Part shown: positions 51,899-62,415 of the stretch, one piece after another
How positions within the stretch are numbered: the stretch's first letter is position 1
How the letters are laid out: each line of letters begins with the position of its first letter
Assembly: GCA_951799405.1 (NCBI GenBank)
Contig: OX637356.1
Span: 14,345,229-14,409,228, forward strand
DNA: 64,000 bases
Source of the DNA: Agapetus fuscipes
Taxonomy: Eukaryota; Arthropoda; Insecta; Trichoptera; Glossosomatidae
Direction of reading: 5' to 3'
Position numbers and translations under genes: made by a program
The notes under the pieces: generated by a model
Seen by the model: only the letters and a program-made list of their open reading frames with translations
Databases searched by the model: none
What the model was told of the DNA's origin: nothing

Positions 51899-52486
51899 AT
51901 ATTTGCCCCGATTAGGATTTAAATTTAATTTCAATATAATGATTATTATAAAAAATATTTATTTAAAATTTTTTGACATTTTTTGTATATATTTTTGTTT
52001 TGTTTATATTTTTTTATTTGTATTATTGTTATCATTTGAAATCCTCCAAGAAAAGACAAAGTATTTTAAAAGCATCCCAAAAACACAATTTAGAAACTAA
52101 TCACTGCACAATTTTAATTAACGTTCCCGTCACATGAAATAAAAAATATTAATCAATTTGAAATATTGAAGCCAAATTTGAGGTTATGTTGTAAACGAAA
52201 CAAAAGCCGAACAAATAACATGGCCTGAAGAAAAATAATGAAAACGAAAAATTATCAAAAACACCAAAAATCAAGTTCTATTGCAGCAAAAAAATAACGC
52301 AGGAACACATAAATAACGTTTAGTCAATTTCACAGTAAATAATTTCACAATTAATTAGGCGAATACACAAAAAAATTAAAGAAAATCGTAGGAGCTAATT
52401 TTAATGCAACCATCTGTCAAATTTGAAAAGAGAATCTCTTTAATCTAGAAGAATGTGTATTATGAAAATTGAAAATTGAAGAAAAA
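51899..52486. other. AT-rich, no recognisable feature
   Basis: Unassigned. Confidence 0.5.
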
Positions 52487-52630
52487 AATTATTTAAAACA
52501 ACTCTCACATTATCGTACTTTACGTTTTTTTCTTAATTCAGATTATGTATAGAATGTGATTGTTATGATAATTTCATTGAAAATTTATCTTTGATACAAA
52601 CGGTAGATAAGTCAAACAAGCACTGGGCGG
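52487..52630. mobile_element. MITE-D, decayed copy
   Basis: AAAACAACTCTCACATTATC, a TTTTTTCTTAATTCAGATTA block and CAAACAAGCACTGGG match the window-start copy. Confidence 0.6.
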
Positions 52631-52704
52631 ATGGTGAATCTGCAAACTTTCAGAGTTCAGATACCAAAGATTGCTAAGTTTTTATGTACTAAATGTGCGC
52701 TTTA

Positions 52705-52964
52705 ATCTAATCTAATCTAATCTTAGTTGCAAAGATATGTTACATTGGGGATTCACACTACATGCATACTCACAAGCAGACACGTACAAGTTCGCGCTTG
52801 CGCAGGCCGCATGTGAACCTACAACATAAAAACCAAATCTCAAATGGACATAGGTACACCATGCAACTCTTGCCGTCCTTTCCTGAAACAGGGGTGACAT
52901 TGGCAAAGTGAACCATTTTTACAGGATGGGTGGTCAGCCGCATACCAACCTATAAGTCTAGGAA
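52705..52964 (-). repeat. Rep-C at an RTE 3' end
   Basis: Full-length minus copy with an (ATCTA)n tail, 118 bp downstream of the RTE remnant at 53083-53116 and in the same orientation. Confidence 0.9.
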
Positions 52965-53116
52965 TATCAACAAATAGCATTTAGACATAAACAAATGGAT
53001 AAACATTAAAATCAAATACAAATTACAAAATTCTAATTTAAAAATTTACGAAAAAAATTGGAAAACTTGAGAAACCCTAGCCCTAGCCGCCAGAATTACA
53101 GATCAACCGCCAAACC
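52965..53116 (-). pseudogene. RTE 3' remnant (last codons and 3' UTR)
   Basis: 53112-53083 reads WRLICNSGG then stop, the final codons of the RTE ORF; 53082-52965 is 3' UTR leading into Rep-C. Confidence 0.75.
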
Positions 53117-53696
53117 TTAGTTTAAAAAAATGTATATTACAAATTCATCCACAGATAAGATAATATGCATCTCTGAAATTTTCATACCACAAAGCTGTAT
53201 TCTATCTTATATCTGAACATGATATGCTTGAAGAGTCCAACCCAATAGCGTAGAGACGGCTTTTGTGCCAATGTAATTCAATCGAAATAAACGCTGCATG
53301 TTGCAAAATATGCTTCACACAACTCTAAAATCCATGCAGAATATGTTCGCATCCCGTTTTATTCAGCTGCAAAAAATGAACTCTTTTTCATCTGTTTGCA
53401 GAATATGGAAAAGGTTTGTTTTTAGAAAAGAGCTGCAAAAATATTTCCGAACGATTTAAATTTAATTAAATGGACCTTATCTAAAGATACACAGGAAAGC
53501 CATGGCTCATCCGTAGTCTACATTGAATTTTCCATAAAAAAAGATGATTCATAGATCAGCCATGAATCAAATATTGTGTGAATAACTGTAATATTTTTTT
53601 ATATAGAAACGAAATAATGTAAAAAATTTGCTAGAATTGATCGAATGACTTGATGATACTTTATTTTTACGTACTACCTATTGTTTATAGTCGTAT
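53117..53696. other. No recognisable feature
   Basis: Unassigned AT-rich sequence. Confidence 0.5.
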
Positions 53697-53847
53697 TTTA
53701 AAATATTTAAAACAACTCTTACACTATCGTGTTTTTGCGTTTTTTTCTTAGCTCAGATTGGGTAGAATGTGATTCTTAAGACTATTTAATTGAAAGGTCA
53801 CCTTTAAAACAAATTATAGATAAGCCAAACAAACACTGGGGGACGAT
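53697..53847. mobile_element. MITE-D, decayed copy
   Basis: AAAACAACTCTTACACTATC, CTTAGCTCAGATTGGGTAGA and ACAAACACTGGGGGACG. Confidence 0.65.
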
Positions 53848-53874
53848 TTCACGTCTTAAAAATCGCAGGGGCGT

Positions 53875-54081
53875 GCATCCCATAAAAGCACATGCGCCTA
53901 ATAGGTAGGCAATATACGGTAAAAATGCATTTAACCTCCATATTCAGATTTAAAATTCAAAGTTGTAGTTCGATTGGAACTATCGTTCGAACTTCAGTCT
54001 ATTTCAAATGAGTTATTTGAAAGGAATGGGAGAAAACATTTATTCTGAAATGTATTTGCCTATACCCTATGCACTCGCCTG
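53875..54081. mobile_element. MITE-I, complete copy
   Basis: A 207-bp element with inverted ends CAGGGGCGTGCAT and ATGCACTCGCCTG. Its interior (TGAAAGGAATGGGAG) is shared in reverse with 60256-60420. One end is shared with 24436, 61127 and 61573. Confidence 0.7.
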
Positions 54082-54117
54082 AAAAATAATTAATAAAAAA
54101 CTATTTAATAGTATTCT

Positions 54118-54586
54118 ATAATCTAAGTTGCAGAGATATATTAACATTTAAGGCTCTCAAATGCATGCCCACAAACAAACACGTGTAGTTTGCTCTTACA
54201 AATCGCTCCCCCAGTTCTTGTTTACCATATACGCCAATCTTGTCAAATATGACTTTTTCATGCAGTTGTCTTATGAATCAAATTCTACACAATCTGAGCT
54301 AAGAAAAACCGTAAAATTCGATAATGTGAGAGTTATTTTAAATATTTTTTAAATAAATTTCTTGTTTTCACAAGACACATTGGTCCAGTACCTACACATG
54401 CAAACATTGCTCATGTAAAATTTTCTCAATGGCGTATACGGTAAACAAGAACTATGGCAGCGAAATGCTGAATGTGTAAGCCCTACAACGTTTGCCGAAC
54501 TTCCCTGACTCAGGGGTGACATTGGCAAAGTGAACCATTTTTACAGAATGGGTGGTCAGCCTCATACCAACCTATAAGTCAAGGAA
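54118..54586 (-). repeat. Rep-C2 host copy split by MITE-D
   Basis: 54118-54203 and 54463-54586 are the two parts of one minus Rep-C2. The uninterrupted family sequence ACAAATGCTGAATGTG is broken within AAATGCTG. Confidence 0.85.
54204..54462. mobile_element. MITE-D, complete copy with target duplication
   Basis: 259 bp. Starts CGCTCCCCCAGTTCTTGTTT and ends AACAAGAACTATGGCAGCG, inverted repeats of about 33 bp. AAAT is duplicated at 54200-54203 and 54463-54466. Non-coding; source transposase unknown. Confidence 0.88.
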
Positions 54587-54819
54587 CAAACAACATAAAA
54601 AACACACAATTAAAATGAACATTAAGATACTTAATACGTATAAAAATACATAGGTACAATATTTTTACAAAATTTATAAAAATAAGCGTACTGCAAAAGC
54701 TTCACAGAACTAAAAAAAAACCCAGAGCCAAAATTTCATTCAAACAAATTTAATAAAATATTTTTTCCTGATTACATACTACGTAAGCCCGGATCGATGT
54801 GGCTTTCGTTCCTCTACAG

Positions 54820-55603
54820 CAGTGCTCCGCAACCGGTGTGCCGTGGCACACTGGTGTGCCGTGAGCTGGATACAGGTGTGCCGCGGTCAAATTCAATGTT
54901 TTTTGACATTTTAGTATAGAATAATAATAATTATTAAAATACAATTTTTCAATGTTCCTCTAGCGCCTGGTGCCTATTGTTGAAAACTGCGCAGTATGCT
55001 TTGTACACACCATGACCGCACCAAACTAGTCATAAACAAAGAAAAAAATACCCTTATGCACATCGCTGAAGACTCATGCCCGTGCGCATGCGTTATAATG
55101 CATTTGCACTAGTGACGGGCGAAGCGGCTCAGTTCACGTATACTCGTCTGATATTACTGCCGTGTGCAGAGCTGTCACTATTCTTTCGTGTTTCGTGTTG
55201 TCGTTTTTAGTTTTATACCCCTTTAAATATGGATAATTTTTTACGTGGAAAAGATCCGAATGAAGAACAACATGCTTAAAAGGTCTTGACCAAGAACTTC
55301 GGGTTGCGCTGTCAAAAATCGAGCCGAATATAAAACTTTTGTGTTCATTGAAACAAGCGCAGGTACTCGTATCACATTAGTTTAGTTAGCTTTTATAATA
55401 ATTTAAGAATGTAAAATAATCATTAATATTGCGTAAAAAAATATGTTATAGTTATATGTATGTATACTTTTCAAATAAAAAACTAAAAAATATTGTACAA
55501 TTTTGTATCAATTTAACACCTATATATCTTAGCTTTTGGTGTGCCGCGTAATTCTAGGAAGAATTTTGGTGTGGCGTAGGTGAGAAAAGGTTGCGGAGCA
55601 CTG
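54820..55603 (+). mobile_element. hAT element, internally deleted, with 8-bp target duplication
   Basis: 784 bp. Inverted ends start CAGTGCTCCGCAACC, with the complement at 55589-55603. CTCTACAG flanks both ends (54812-54819 and 55604-55611), the 8-bp duplication characteristic of hAT. Repeated GGTGTGCCG.G motifs lie inside both ends. Only the first and last bits of a transposase gene remain. Confidence 0.93.
55229..55380 (+). pseudogene. hAT transposase remnant (start joined to C-terminus)
   Basis: 55229-55279 encodes MDNFLRGKDPNEEQHA and a stop. 55285-55380, in another frame, encodes DQELRVALSKIEPNIKLLC, SLKQAQV..SH and a stop, which resembles the C-terminal end of ZBED5/FAM200-like hAT transposases. 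The zinc finger, catalytic core and most of the dimerisation domain have been lost by internal deletion. Confidence 0.75.
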
Positions 55604-55787
55604 CTCTACAGTAAGAATATTCTGCCTTACATAATATTATATGAGAGTTCCCAGTGTAGGGTTTCATTAGGGATTCAACCCCGAGCCACCATTGTTTTTG
55701 CCTTTATTTTGTGTGAAAAGAAATGAGAAATTGAATGGGCGAAAACATTGTAAAAATGTCGAAATTACGTGTTACGTATTGTAATAT

Positions 55788-57660
55788 GAATGATAATAAT
55801 AATAATAATAATAATTTATTTATTTATACAAACACCTCTTCACATTACATTTGTACACATAAGAACTTTAACTTAATAAGAAAAATACATGTGCCTGAAC
55901 TAGGAAATCCTGTATCTCAGGCGTAGAGAGCTTGTACACAATATATACCTAAGTAAATAATAATTATTACATTAATTCATATTTTAATACTACCATCTTA
56001 AATCTTGGTTCTAATACTATAAACTTAGTTAACTCAAGATATTAGGATAAACAAATGTAAAATAGAAACATAAATTTACTCAACTACAATTAAGAGCTTC
56101 TCTGTATCTTCGTAGGTCATGTCTTGTAGAGTGTCATGGAGAGTCAATTTACAATTTAAGTAATTTAAGGGATATATGTCTATCAGTGCATTTAGCCTAT
56201 TGTAAAGGAATGGTCCTAAGAATACATAGAATTTTTTTGTAAAAGCATGTCTTATTGCTAGTTTTGGTGGACAGACTAAATCCTTTCGCCTTTTATTTGC
56301 TAGCTCAGTGCTGAAGGTAATGGCTGCATGTTGTTTCAGGACAATGCTCATAATGAAAAGCTGTCGCACTGTTAGGACTTTACATGACTTATATAGGATG
56401 TTGGTGGGGAAAAAGAAAGGTCGGAAAGTTGACACCTTGAGAATTGCTCTCTGAGCTCTCTCAATGGTTAGTATCAGAGTTTTATTTGCTCCACCCCATG
56501 AGGTGATGCAGTAACTTATCAAGGATTGGCATAAAGCAAAGTAAACTCGCCTTATTAACATTATGTCTGCAATATGGCGCAATTTTTTAAAAACAAATAT
56601 CAACTTACGAATTCTGTTGCATAATACTCCAATATGGTTTTTAAAAGAAAGATTTTCATCTATTATTACACCTAGGTATTTTACTGTACTTGTTATTTTT
56701 ATAACTGGGCACATACATTGCCTGTTTTTTGGATTTTCACAATAATGAGCTTGTAAAGTTGAATTTGACTGAGGTTTTGTTTATTTACGCATCGAAAATT
56801 TGATATAATTTGTTTTTTCTGGGTTAAGTGTCAGTAAGTTATGTTGTAGCCATTTGTTGACAACATTGAATCCACGTTGTGCGTACTCAAATGCTTCTTT
56901 TTCTGTATTAGCTGAGAAAAGAAGGGCCGTGTCATCAGCATAGGATATGATTTTACCATTCTCTAGTTCAAGGTTACATAGCTCATTAATGTAAATCAAA
57001 AACAGAGTTGGACCTAAGATACTTCCTTGTGGAATTCCAAAGGAAGTGTTTTCCTGTTCAGAGCTTAGTACCTCACCTATCCTTACTCTTTGTGTACGGT
57101 TTTCTAAATAGCTTGAGAAGAGTTTCAGCTGGGTGCCTCTTATTCCTATGTTCTCAAGCTTGCGCAGCAGAATAGGGACAGATACTGTATCAAAAGCTTT
57201 AGTGAGGTCTAGGAAGATTCCTAATGTGTGCTTACCGCTATCCAATTCTTGTGCTAAATAGTCAGTCATGTGCTGGACTGCATCCGCAGTGGATACTTTA
57301 CATCTAAAGCCAAACTGCGTTTTAGACAAAATTGACTTTTCTTCCAAATATTTAATTAATCTGTTATTAATTATTTTTTCTAATATTTTTGACATAGAAG
57401 GCAAGAGGGAAATGGGTCTAAAGTTCGTTACTTGTTCCTTGTTACCAGATTTATACACAGGGATAACGACAGCTTTTTTAAGACAGTTCGGAAAAACTCC
57501 TGTAGCCAAACATCTTTGGACAATACTTGTTAGTGGAGACAATAAAATGTGTCTAAATTGCTTAAATATGTTGTTAGATATATTATCCCATCCAACTGCA
57601 CAGTTGTCTTTCAAATTAATTATTATGCTTTCTACCTCGGTGGTGGTGATGGTTTGATTG
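55788..57660 (-). pseudogene. Jockey/CR1-superfamily LINE, 5'-truncated
   Basis: 57614-56781 encodes the reverse transcriptase: CAVGWDNISNNIFKQF, KKAVVIPVYKSGNKEQVTNF, RPISLLPSMSKILEKIINN, TQFGFRCKVSTADAV, FLDLTKAFDTVS, GIPQGSILGPTLFLIYINEL and the catalytic ISYADDTALL. After a frame break 56714-56076 encodes KYLGVIIDENLSFKNH and LISYCITSWGGANKTL, to the stop. Endonuclease and N-terminal parts are absent. The 3' UTR (56075-55788) ends in a (TTA)n-type run near 55795-55815. It differs from the LINE at 2082-4985. Confidence 0.9.
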
Positions 57661-57701
57661 TTAACTAGAAGGTGTGAATAATTGAAATATTTTCATCATC
57701 A

Positions 57702-58325
57702 TCCGCGAAATTATGCATGTCTGCTTGTGGCTTGTCTTGTATCCTGCCGCCTTTCCTCTAGGGGTGGCCAGTACCTCCACACAAGTGCCTCCACTTGACT
57801 CTGTCCTTGCATACTTCTTTCATCTCATCTAATTTCATCACTCTTTTCATGCATGCTCTTCTCTTGTTTCCACTCTGTAGATTCCATTCATTCGCAATCT
57901 CATTTATCTGATCAATCCATTGTTTCCTAGGTCTTCCCCTTCCACGCTTACCTGTTACATTCCCTTTATACACTCTTTTTGTCAGTCGGTCTTCATTCAT
58001 CCTTTCAATATGTCCAAACCATCGCATCACACTTCTTTGAACTTTCACTTTTACGCTTTCTTTTACTCCGCATTCATTTAGAACCCATTCGTTTCTCACT
58101 CTATCTTTCAGTGTTTTTCCTGTCATACTTCTCAGATGGGCCATTTCTACGGTGCATACCTTATTTACTTCTCTTTCATTCAACGTCCATGACTCGCTTC
58201 CATACATCAGGGTCGGCAACAAAATACAATTGTGTACCGCCATTTTCATTTTCTTTGGTGGGAATGCATTTAATATGAATCTCAAATGATACATATCTTT
58301 ACAGCTTAGATTTAGATTTAGATTT
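57702..58325 (+). repeat. Rep-C host interrupted by an RTE fragment
   Basis: 57702-57729 (CGCGAAATTATGCATGTCTG) and 58258-58325 (GGGAATGCATTTAATATGAA and a (GATTTA)n tail) are parts of one Rep-C. GTGG is found at both junctions and may be a short target duplication. Confidence 0.75.
57733..58255 (-). pseudogene. RTE LINE C-terminal fragment
   Basis: The minus frame 58294-57758 encodes KMAVHNCILLPTLMYGSE, WTLNEREVNKVCTVEMAHL, RWFGHIERMNEDRLTKRVYK, RGRGRPRKQWIDQINEIAN and MKRVMKLDEMKEVCKDRVKW without a break: a 5'-truncated but unusually intact tail. Its 3' end has TGTATCCTGCCGC, the non-Rep-C type. Confidence 0.88.
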
Positions 58326-58327
58326 AG

Positions 58328-58578
58328 ATCCTTGACTGATAGGTTGGTATAAGGCTGACCCCCCGTGCTGTAAAGATCGGTTTGCTTTTGCTAATGCTAC
58401 CCTGGTTTCAGGGAAAGGCGGCAGGAGTTGCAAGGTTTTTATGTTCATGAGAAGTTTTGTTTATTTATATGCACGCATGCAGAATGTGTAGGCGCGAACT
58501 AACATGTGTCTGTCTGTGAGCATGCATTTAATATGAGCCTTAAATGTTAACAAATCTTGGCAGCTTAGATTATAGAAT
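58328..58578 (+). repeat. Rep-C2, full length
   Basis: CCTTGACTGATAGGTTGGTA through GCACGCATGCAGAATGTGTA to GGCAGCTTAGATTATAG. It starts directly at the tail of the preceding Rep-C. Confidence 0.85.
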
Positions 58579-58579
58579 A

Positions 58580-59070
58580 TACATCATCATTATTGGCACG
58601 ACAACCCGGGGTGGGTATTGGCCTCCCTCATCAACCGCTGCCAGCGCTGTCTATCCAACGTCTTTCTCCTAATCTAATCTAATCTAAGTTGCTAAGACAT
58701 GTTACATTAGGGATTCACATTATATGCATTCTCACAAGCAGACACGTACAAGTTCACGCTTGCACACGCCGCATGTGAACCTACAACATAAAAACCCAAA
58801 TCTCAAATGGACATACACCCTGCAACTCTTGCCGTCCTTCCCTGAAACAGGGGTAAAATTGGCAAAGTGAACCATTTTTTACAGTATGGGTGGTCAGCCG
58901 CATACCATCTAGTCCCATATTCCCACTGCACGGCAATCCACCATCACTCCATCCAGCCATCTTGCTAGTGGTCTTCCCACTGTCCTGCATCTTCCTGGGT
59001 TCGTCATCACAATCGTCTTCTCCAGGCTCCGATGGTCCATTCGCTGAATGTGTCCCAGCCAATGAAATAT
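58580..59070 (-). pseudogene. LINE C-terminal tail split by Rep-C
   Basis: Minus strand: HWLGHIQRMDHRSLEKTIV, GRCRTVGRPLARWLDGVMVD and CRAVGIWD, interrupted by Rep-C (58907-58668), then KTLDRQRWQRLMREANTHPG. The pattern GH..R(M)...GRP..RW.D...DR..W..L..EA is a standard LINE reverse-transcriptase ending. Confidence 0.75.
58668..58907 (-). repeat. Rep-C inserted in a LINE tail
   Basis: Minus copy with an (ATCTA)n tail and CCCTGAAACAGGGGTAAAAT. The last 14 or so bases of the 5' end are missing. Confidence 0.9.
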
Positions 59071-59099
59071 TTTAAGACAATAATAATAAAATCCGTTGA

Positions 59100-59455
59100 G
59101 ATATATCAATGTGTGTAAGTATCTTAAGCCTTTAAGTATATATTTGGATTGGTGGTGTGTGTGTAAGAATCAAGACACGCTATAATGAGCTCAGGATTTT
59201 CCTCTGCGTTTGTATATAAGGCGGATTTTGCGTGAAGCAGAGAGCATTCACTTCTTGTCATTCTTAAACAAGTGAGAGCTTATGCGTGTCTGAAGCCTTC
59301 TAGTACACACTCTGGATTTCTGATGTGTCTGTAAGAATCAAAACACGCTATAACAAACTCTAGATTCTTCTCATAAATCCAGCATGAGTTAACGTGAACT
59401 TGTCCGTGTGGTTGTAGACTTACAACTCCTCAAAAGTTTCACCCAATAAAATGTT
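59100..59455 (+). promoter_or_regulatory. LTR-like promoter region with internal duplication
   Basis: AAGAATCAA.ACACGCTATAA occurs twice (about 59165 and 59333). TATATAAGG is at about 59213 and CCAATAAAATG, a likely polyadenylation signal, near the end. This resembles an LTR but shows no matching second copy here. Confidence 0.35.
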
Positions 59456-59881
59456 TTACCCACTGTACTGTACTGTATCCTGCCGCCGTTCCACTAGGGG
59501 TGGCCGGTACCTCCGCAGATGCGCCTCCACTTTTTTTCTGCCCTTACAAACCCCTTTCATTTCCTCTATATTCATCACCTTCTTCATACATACTCTTCTC
59601 TTATTCTCACTCTGCAGGTTCAATTCTTTCACAATCTCACCTAAATAGTCTAACCATTCATTCCTCGGCCTTTCCTTTCCGCGCTTTCCTCTGACATTTG
59701 CTTCGTACACTTTCTTCGTTAGTCGTTCATCATCCATTCTTTCGAGATGTCCAAACCATCTTATCGTACTTTTTTGTGCTTTCATTCTCATATTCTCTTT
59801 AATACCACACTCGTTCATCACCCAATCATTACGTACTCTATCACTCAGTGTCTTTCCAGCTATTGCTCTCAGGTTTCTCAC
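59456..59881 (-). pseudogene. RTE LINE C-terminal fragment
   Basis: An unbroken 141-residue minus frame: MRNLRAIAGKTLSDRVRNDW, STIRWFGHLERMDDERLTKK, GKRGKERPRNEWLDYLGE and RVCMKKVMNIEEMKGVCKG. The 3' end is a GGCAGGATACAGTACAGTAC microsatellite. Confidence 0.88.
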
Positions 59882-60255
59882 AATTTCTCGAATCAGTGAA
59901 TCAGCACTTAATATGTTTGCTATTATTTTGTATTAAATCTATATTAACTGAAAAAATACGTACAAAATATAGCATCTTAGTGTTTTTTCTGGCTTGAGCT
60001 GACAAAACAAAAAAAAGTTGAAAAAATTCCATCCACAGAACTTGCGTTACTTCCTTTTTGTTCAAACAAATATAATAAGAAGTAAATTGACCGTAAAATC
60101 ATTTCGAAATTGGTTATTGAAACTTTCGACCAAGAGCTCCCATTCTTCAAGTAAAAGTTTGAGAAATTTTCGATTATTCTAACCACCACAGACATTCAAA
60201 CATTTCAACAGAATAATATCAAGAGGTAGGTGGATAGGGAGAATAGCCAGCAGAG
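59882..60255. other. No recognisable feature
   Basis: AT-rich; unassigned. Confidence 0.5.
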
Positions 60256-60420
60256 CAGGCGCGTGCATAGGGTGTAGGCGAATACATTTCAGGATAAATA
60301 TTTCCTCCCATTCCTTTGAAAAAAATCATTTGAAATTGACTGAAGTTCAAACGACGTCTCCAACCGAACTTAAATTTTGAATTTCAAATATCAATATCAA
60401 GTTTTAATGTTTTTTTTACC
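60256..60420. mobile_element. MITE-I, truncated
   Basis: CAGGCGCGTGCATAGGGTGT and the inner GAATACATTTCAGGATAAAT match 53875-54081 in reverse. It is cut by MITE-D at about 60425. Confidence 0.6.
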
Positions 60421-60424
60421 ATAT

Positions 60425-60838
60425 CGCTGCCTTAGTTCTTGTTTATCGTAAACGCCATTGAGAAAATTTTACATGAGCAATGTTTGCATGTGTACTGGAC
60501 CAATGTGTCTTATGAAAACAAGAAATTTCATTAATTGATGAGGCATTCACTTTGTAACCTTTCATTTTTAAAAAATTTAAAATTAAAAATAAAAAACAAA
60601 TTGTATAAGGTTACGGGGCGAGTAAAATTTAATATCGCCCCGTAACCTTATACAATTTGTTTTTTATTTTTAATTTTAAATTTTTTACAAGAAATTTCAT
60701 TTAAAACAACTCTCAAATTATCGAGTTTTACGGTTTTTCTAAGCTCATATTGTGTAGAATTTGATTCATAAGACAACTGCATGAAAAAGTCATATTTGAC
60801 AAGATTGGCGTATACGCTAAACAAGAACTGGGGGAGCG
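60425..60838. mobile_element. MITE-D carrying a palindromic insertion
   Basis: Starts CGCTGCCTTAGTTCTTGTTT and ends AACAAGAACTGGGGGAGCG. It contains a 154-bp insertion at 60533-60686. The rest matches the window-start copy closely. Confidence 0.88.
60533..60686. mobile_element. Ins-E plus perfect 52-bp palindrome, 15-bp target duplication
   Basis: A 37-bp block (Ins-E, also at 28776) is followed by arms 60570-60621 and 60635-60686 that are exact complements over 52 bp around a 13-base loop. ACAAGAAATTTCATT is duplicated at 60518-60532 and 60687-60701. Confidence 0.9.
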
Positions 60839-60953
60839 CCTGTTAGGTTTAGGTTGGAACTACGGTCGTTTGACATATTTACAATATTTATAACTACACA
60901 GTTAAATTTTTTTGATCGGATATTACACGAACCGTTATAAGAGAACTTACATT

Positions 60954-60998
60954 ATTCTCGACGTTTCGTTAGCGACGTAGCTAACATCTTCAGGAGAC
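60954..60998 (-). ncRNA. Hammerhead ribozyme motif (Penelope type)
   Basis: Minus strand: GTCTC, CTGAAGA (60993-60987), stem II GTTAGC...GCTAAC closing a six-base loop, GAAA (60967-60964), CGTC and GAGA. Position 7 of the core (A here) tolerates any base in hammerheads. Compared with 14764-14815 the stem II sequence differs but pairing is kept, which supports a conserved RNA structure. Confidence 0.75.
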
Positions 60999-61126
60999 AC
61001 CCTCTCTGCACGACGACTGAAGATGAACAATTTTTTTCTGTTTTACAATTGTCACAAATCACGGCAAACCTTCGAGCGAAGGTAGTAATTATCCTTATCG
61101 TACTTTCGCTCGATGGTAAGGTATAT

Positions 61127-61620
61127 ATTGCCTACCTATTAGGCGCATGTGCCTGTATGGGATGCACGCCCCTGGATTGTGAGTGTGAATATTCGTATCC
61201 AAATATCTCGCTGATTTAATCAAACCAGTCACCCTCGGCAAAAAAAGCCTTACACTGCGCTCGGCTGAGACTGGAGCCAAATCAAGGATTGAAGAACCTA
61301 TAAGAAGAGTTAACACAATATTTGGAGAGCGTGCATTTGCAGTTGCTGGCCCTCTGGCCTGGAACCACCTGCCACATCATGTGAGAGAGCTAGAGGACCA
61401 TGGAAAGTTCCGGAATGCACTGAAGACAAGCAAATTTCTGGCATCGTTTGCACCAGCGCCCTTGGAGTGACTACATCACGAAACGGCGATATAAAGAACT
61501 CATCATCATCATACCTACATGTGTGTATGTATGTGTGTTTGTGTATACATGTCTTTAGGTGTGTGTAGGTGTACGGGAGGCGTGCATCCCGTACAGGCAC
61601 ATGGGCCTAATAGGTAGGCT
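61127..61620. mobile_element. Pair of inverted MITE-I ends around a LINE tail
   Basis: 61127-61177 (GCCTACCTATTAGGCGCATG) and 61573-61620 (its near complement, CCTAATAGGTAGGC) face each other across about 395 bp that contains a LINE 3' end. They could be two solo ends or the termini of one composite element. Confidence 0.5.
61240..61515 (+). pseudogene. LINE 3' fragment (RT C-terminal tail)
   Basis: The plus frame to the stop at 61468-61470 reads RRVNTIFGERAFAVAGPLAW, NHLPHHVRELEDHGKFRNAL and KTSKFLASFAPAPLE. FG.RAF.VAGP..WN.LP..R......F...LK is the usual end of Jockey/CR1-superfamily proteins. The 3' tail is a (CAT)n run at about 61500-61513. Confidence 0.75.
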
Positions 61621-61650
61621 AAATGTGGTTTTGGTGCCAGAATCTATAAT

Positions 61651-61859
61651 AATCTATAATTTAAGCTGTTAAGACAAGTTAACATTTAAGGCTCATATTA
61701 AATGCATGCCCACAGACAGACACATGTAGGTTCACGCCTACACACTCTGCATGCGTGAATATAATTAATAAACAAGACCTCACATAAACATAAGCCTTGC
61801 AACTCCTGCCGCCTTTCTCTGAAACCGGGGTGACATTGGCAAAAGTAAACAAATCTTAA
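61651..61859 (-). repeat. Rep-C2, 5'-truncated
   Basis: AATTTAAGCTGTTAAGACAA, CATGCCCACAGACAGACACA and CTGCCGCCTTTCTCTGAAAC. Confidence 0.8.
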
Positions 61860-61904
61860 CAACAATATACTTTTTTTGCTGACAACAATATAAAAGAAGG
61901 AAAT

Positions 61905-61993
61905 GGATAAAAAAAAAGGTGATGGATATGAATGAATTTAAAGAGGTATGCAAGGATGGGAAAAATGGAGAGGCTCTAACCACCTCTAGTGGA
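61905..61993 (+). pseudogene. RTE C-terminal scrap
   Basis: KVMDMNEFKEVCKDGKN and a few following codons. A minus-strand Rep-C adjoins it. Confidence 0.7.
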
Positions 61994-61995
61994 AT

Positions 61996-62251
61996 CTAAT
62001 CTAATCTAATCTAAGTTGCAAAGATATGTTACATTGAAGATTCACATTACATGCATTTTCACAACCAAGACACGTACAAGTTCGCGCTTGCACGTGCCTC
62101 ATGTGAGCCTACAACATAAAAAACAATCTCAAACGGACATACACCCTGCAACTTGTGCCGTCCTTCCCTATAACAGGGGTGACATTGGCAAAGTGAACCA
62201 TTTTTTACAGCATGGGTGGTCAGCCGCATACCAACCTATAAGTCAAGGAAC
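61996..62251 (-). repeat. Rep-C, full length
   Basis: (ATCTA)n tail, AAGTTGCAAAGATATGTTAC, CCTATAACAGGGGTGACATT and AACCTATAAGTCAAGGAAC. Confidence 0.9.
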
Positions 62252-62415
62252 GAGTGTGGTGGAATTAGTGGAAAATAATGGAGTAGTGGAATGGCGACAG
62301 AATTACAGTTACAGGATAACCGGTTTGCTTCTTGGTATTTATCCCAACGGTTTTTTAACAAATCAGAAATCCTTCAGCCAAAATTACTTTTAATTAAAAC
62401 TTCTAAAACGACATT

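Noticed and set aside
53875..54081. MITE-I and MITE-D as one family
   Set aside because: Different terminal sequences and separate insertions; they are merely often neighbours.
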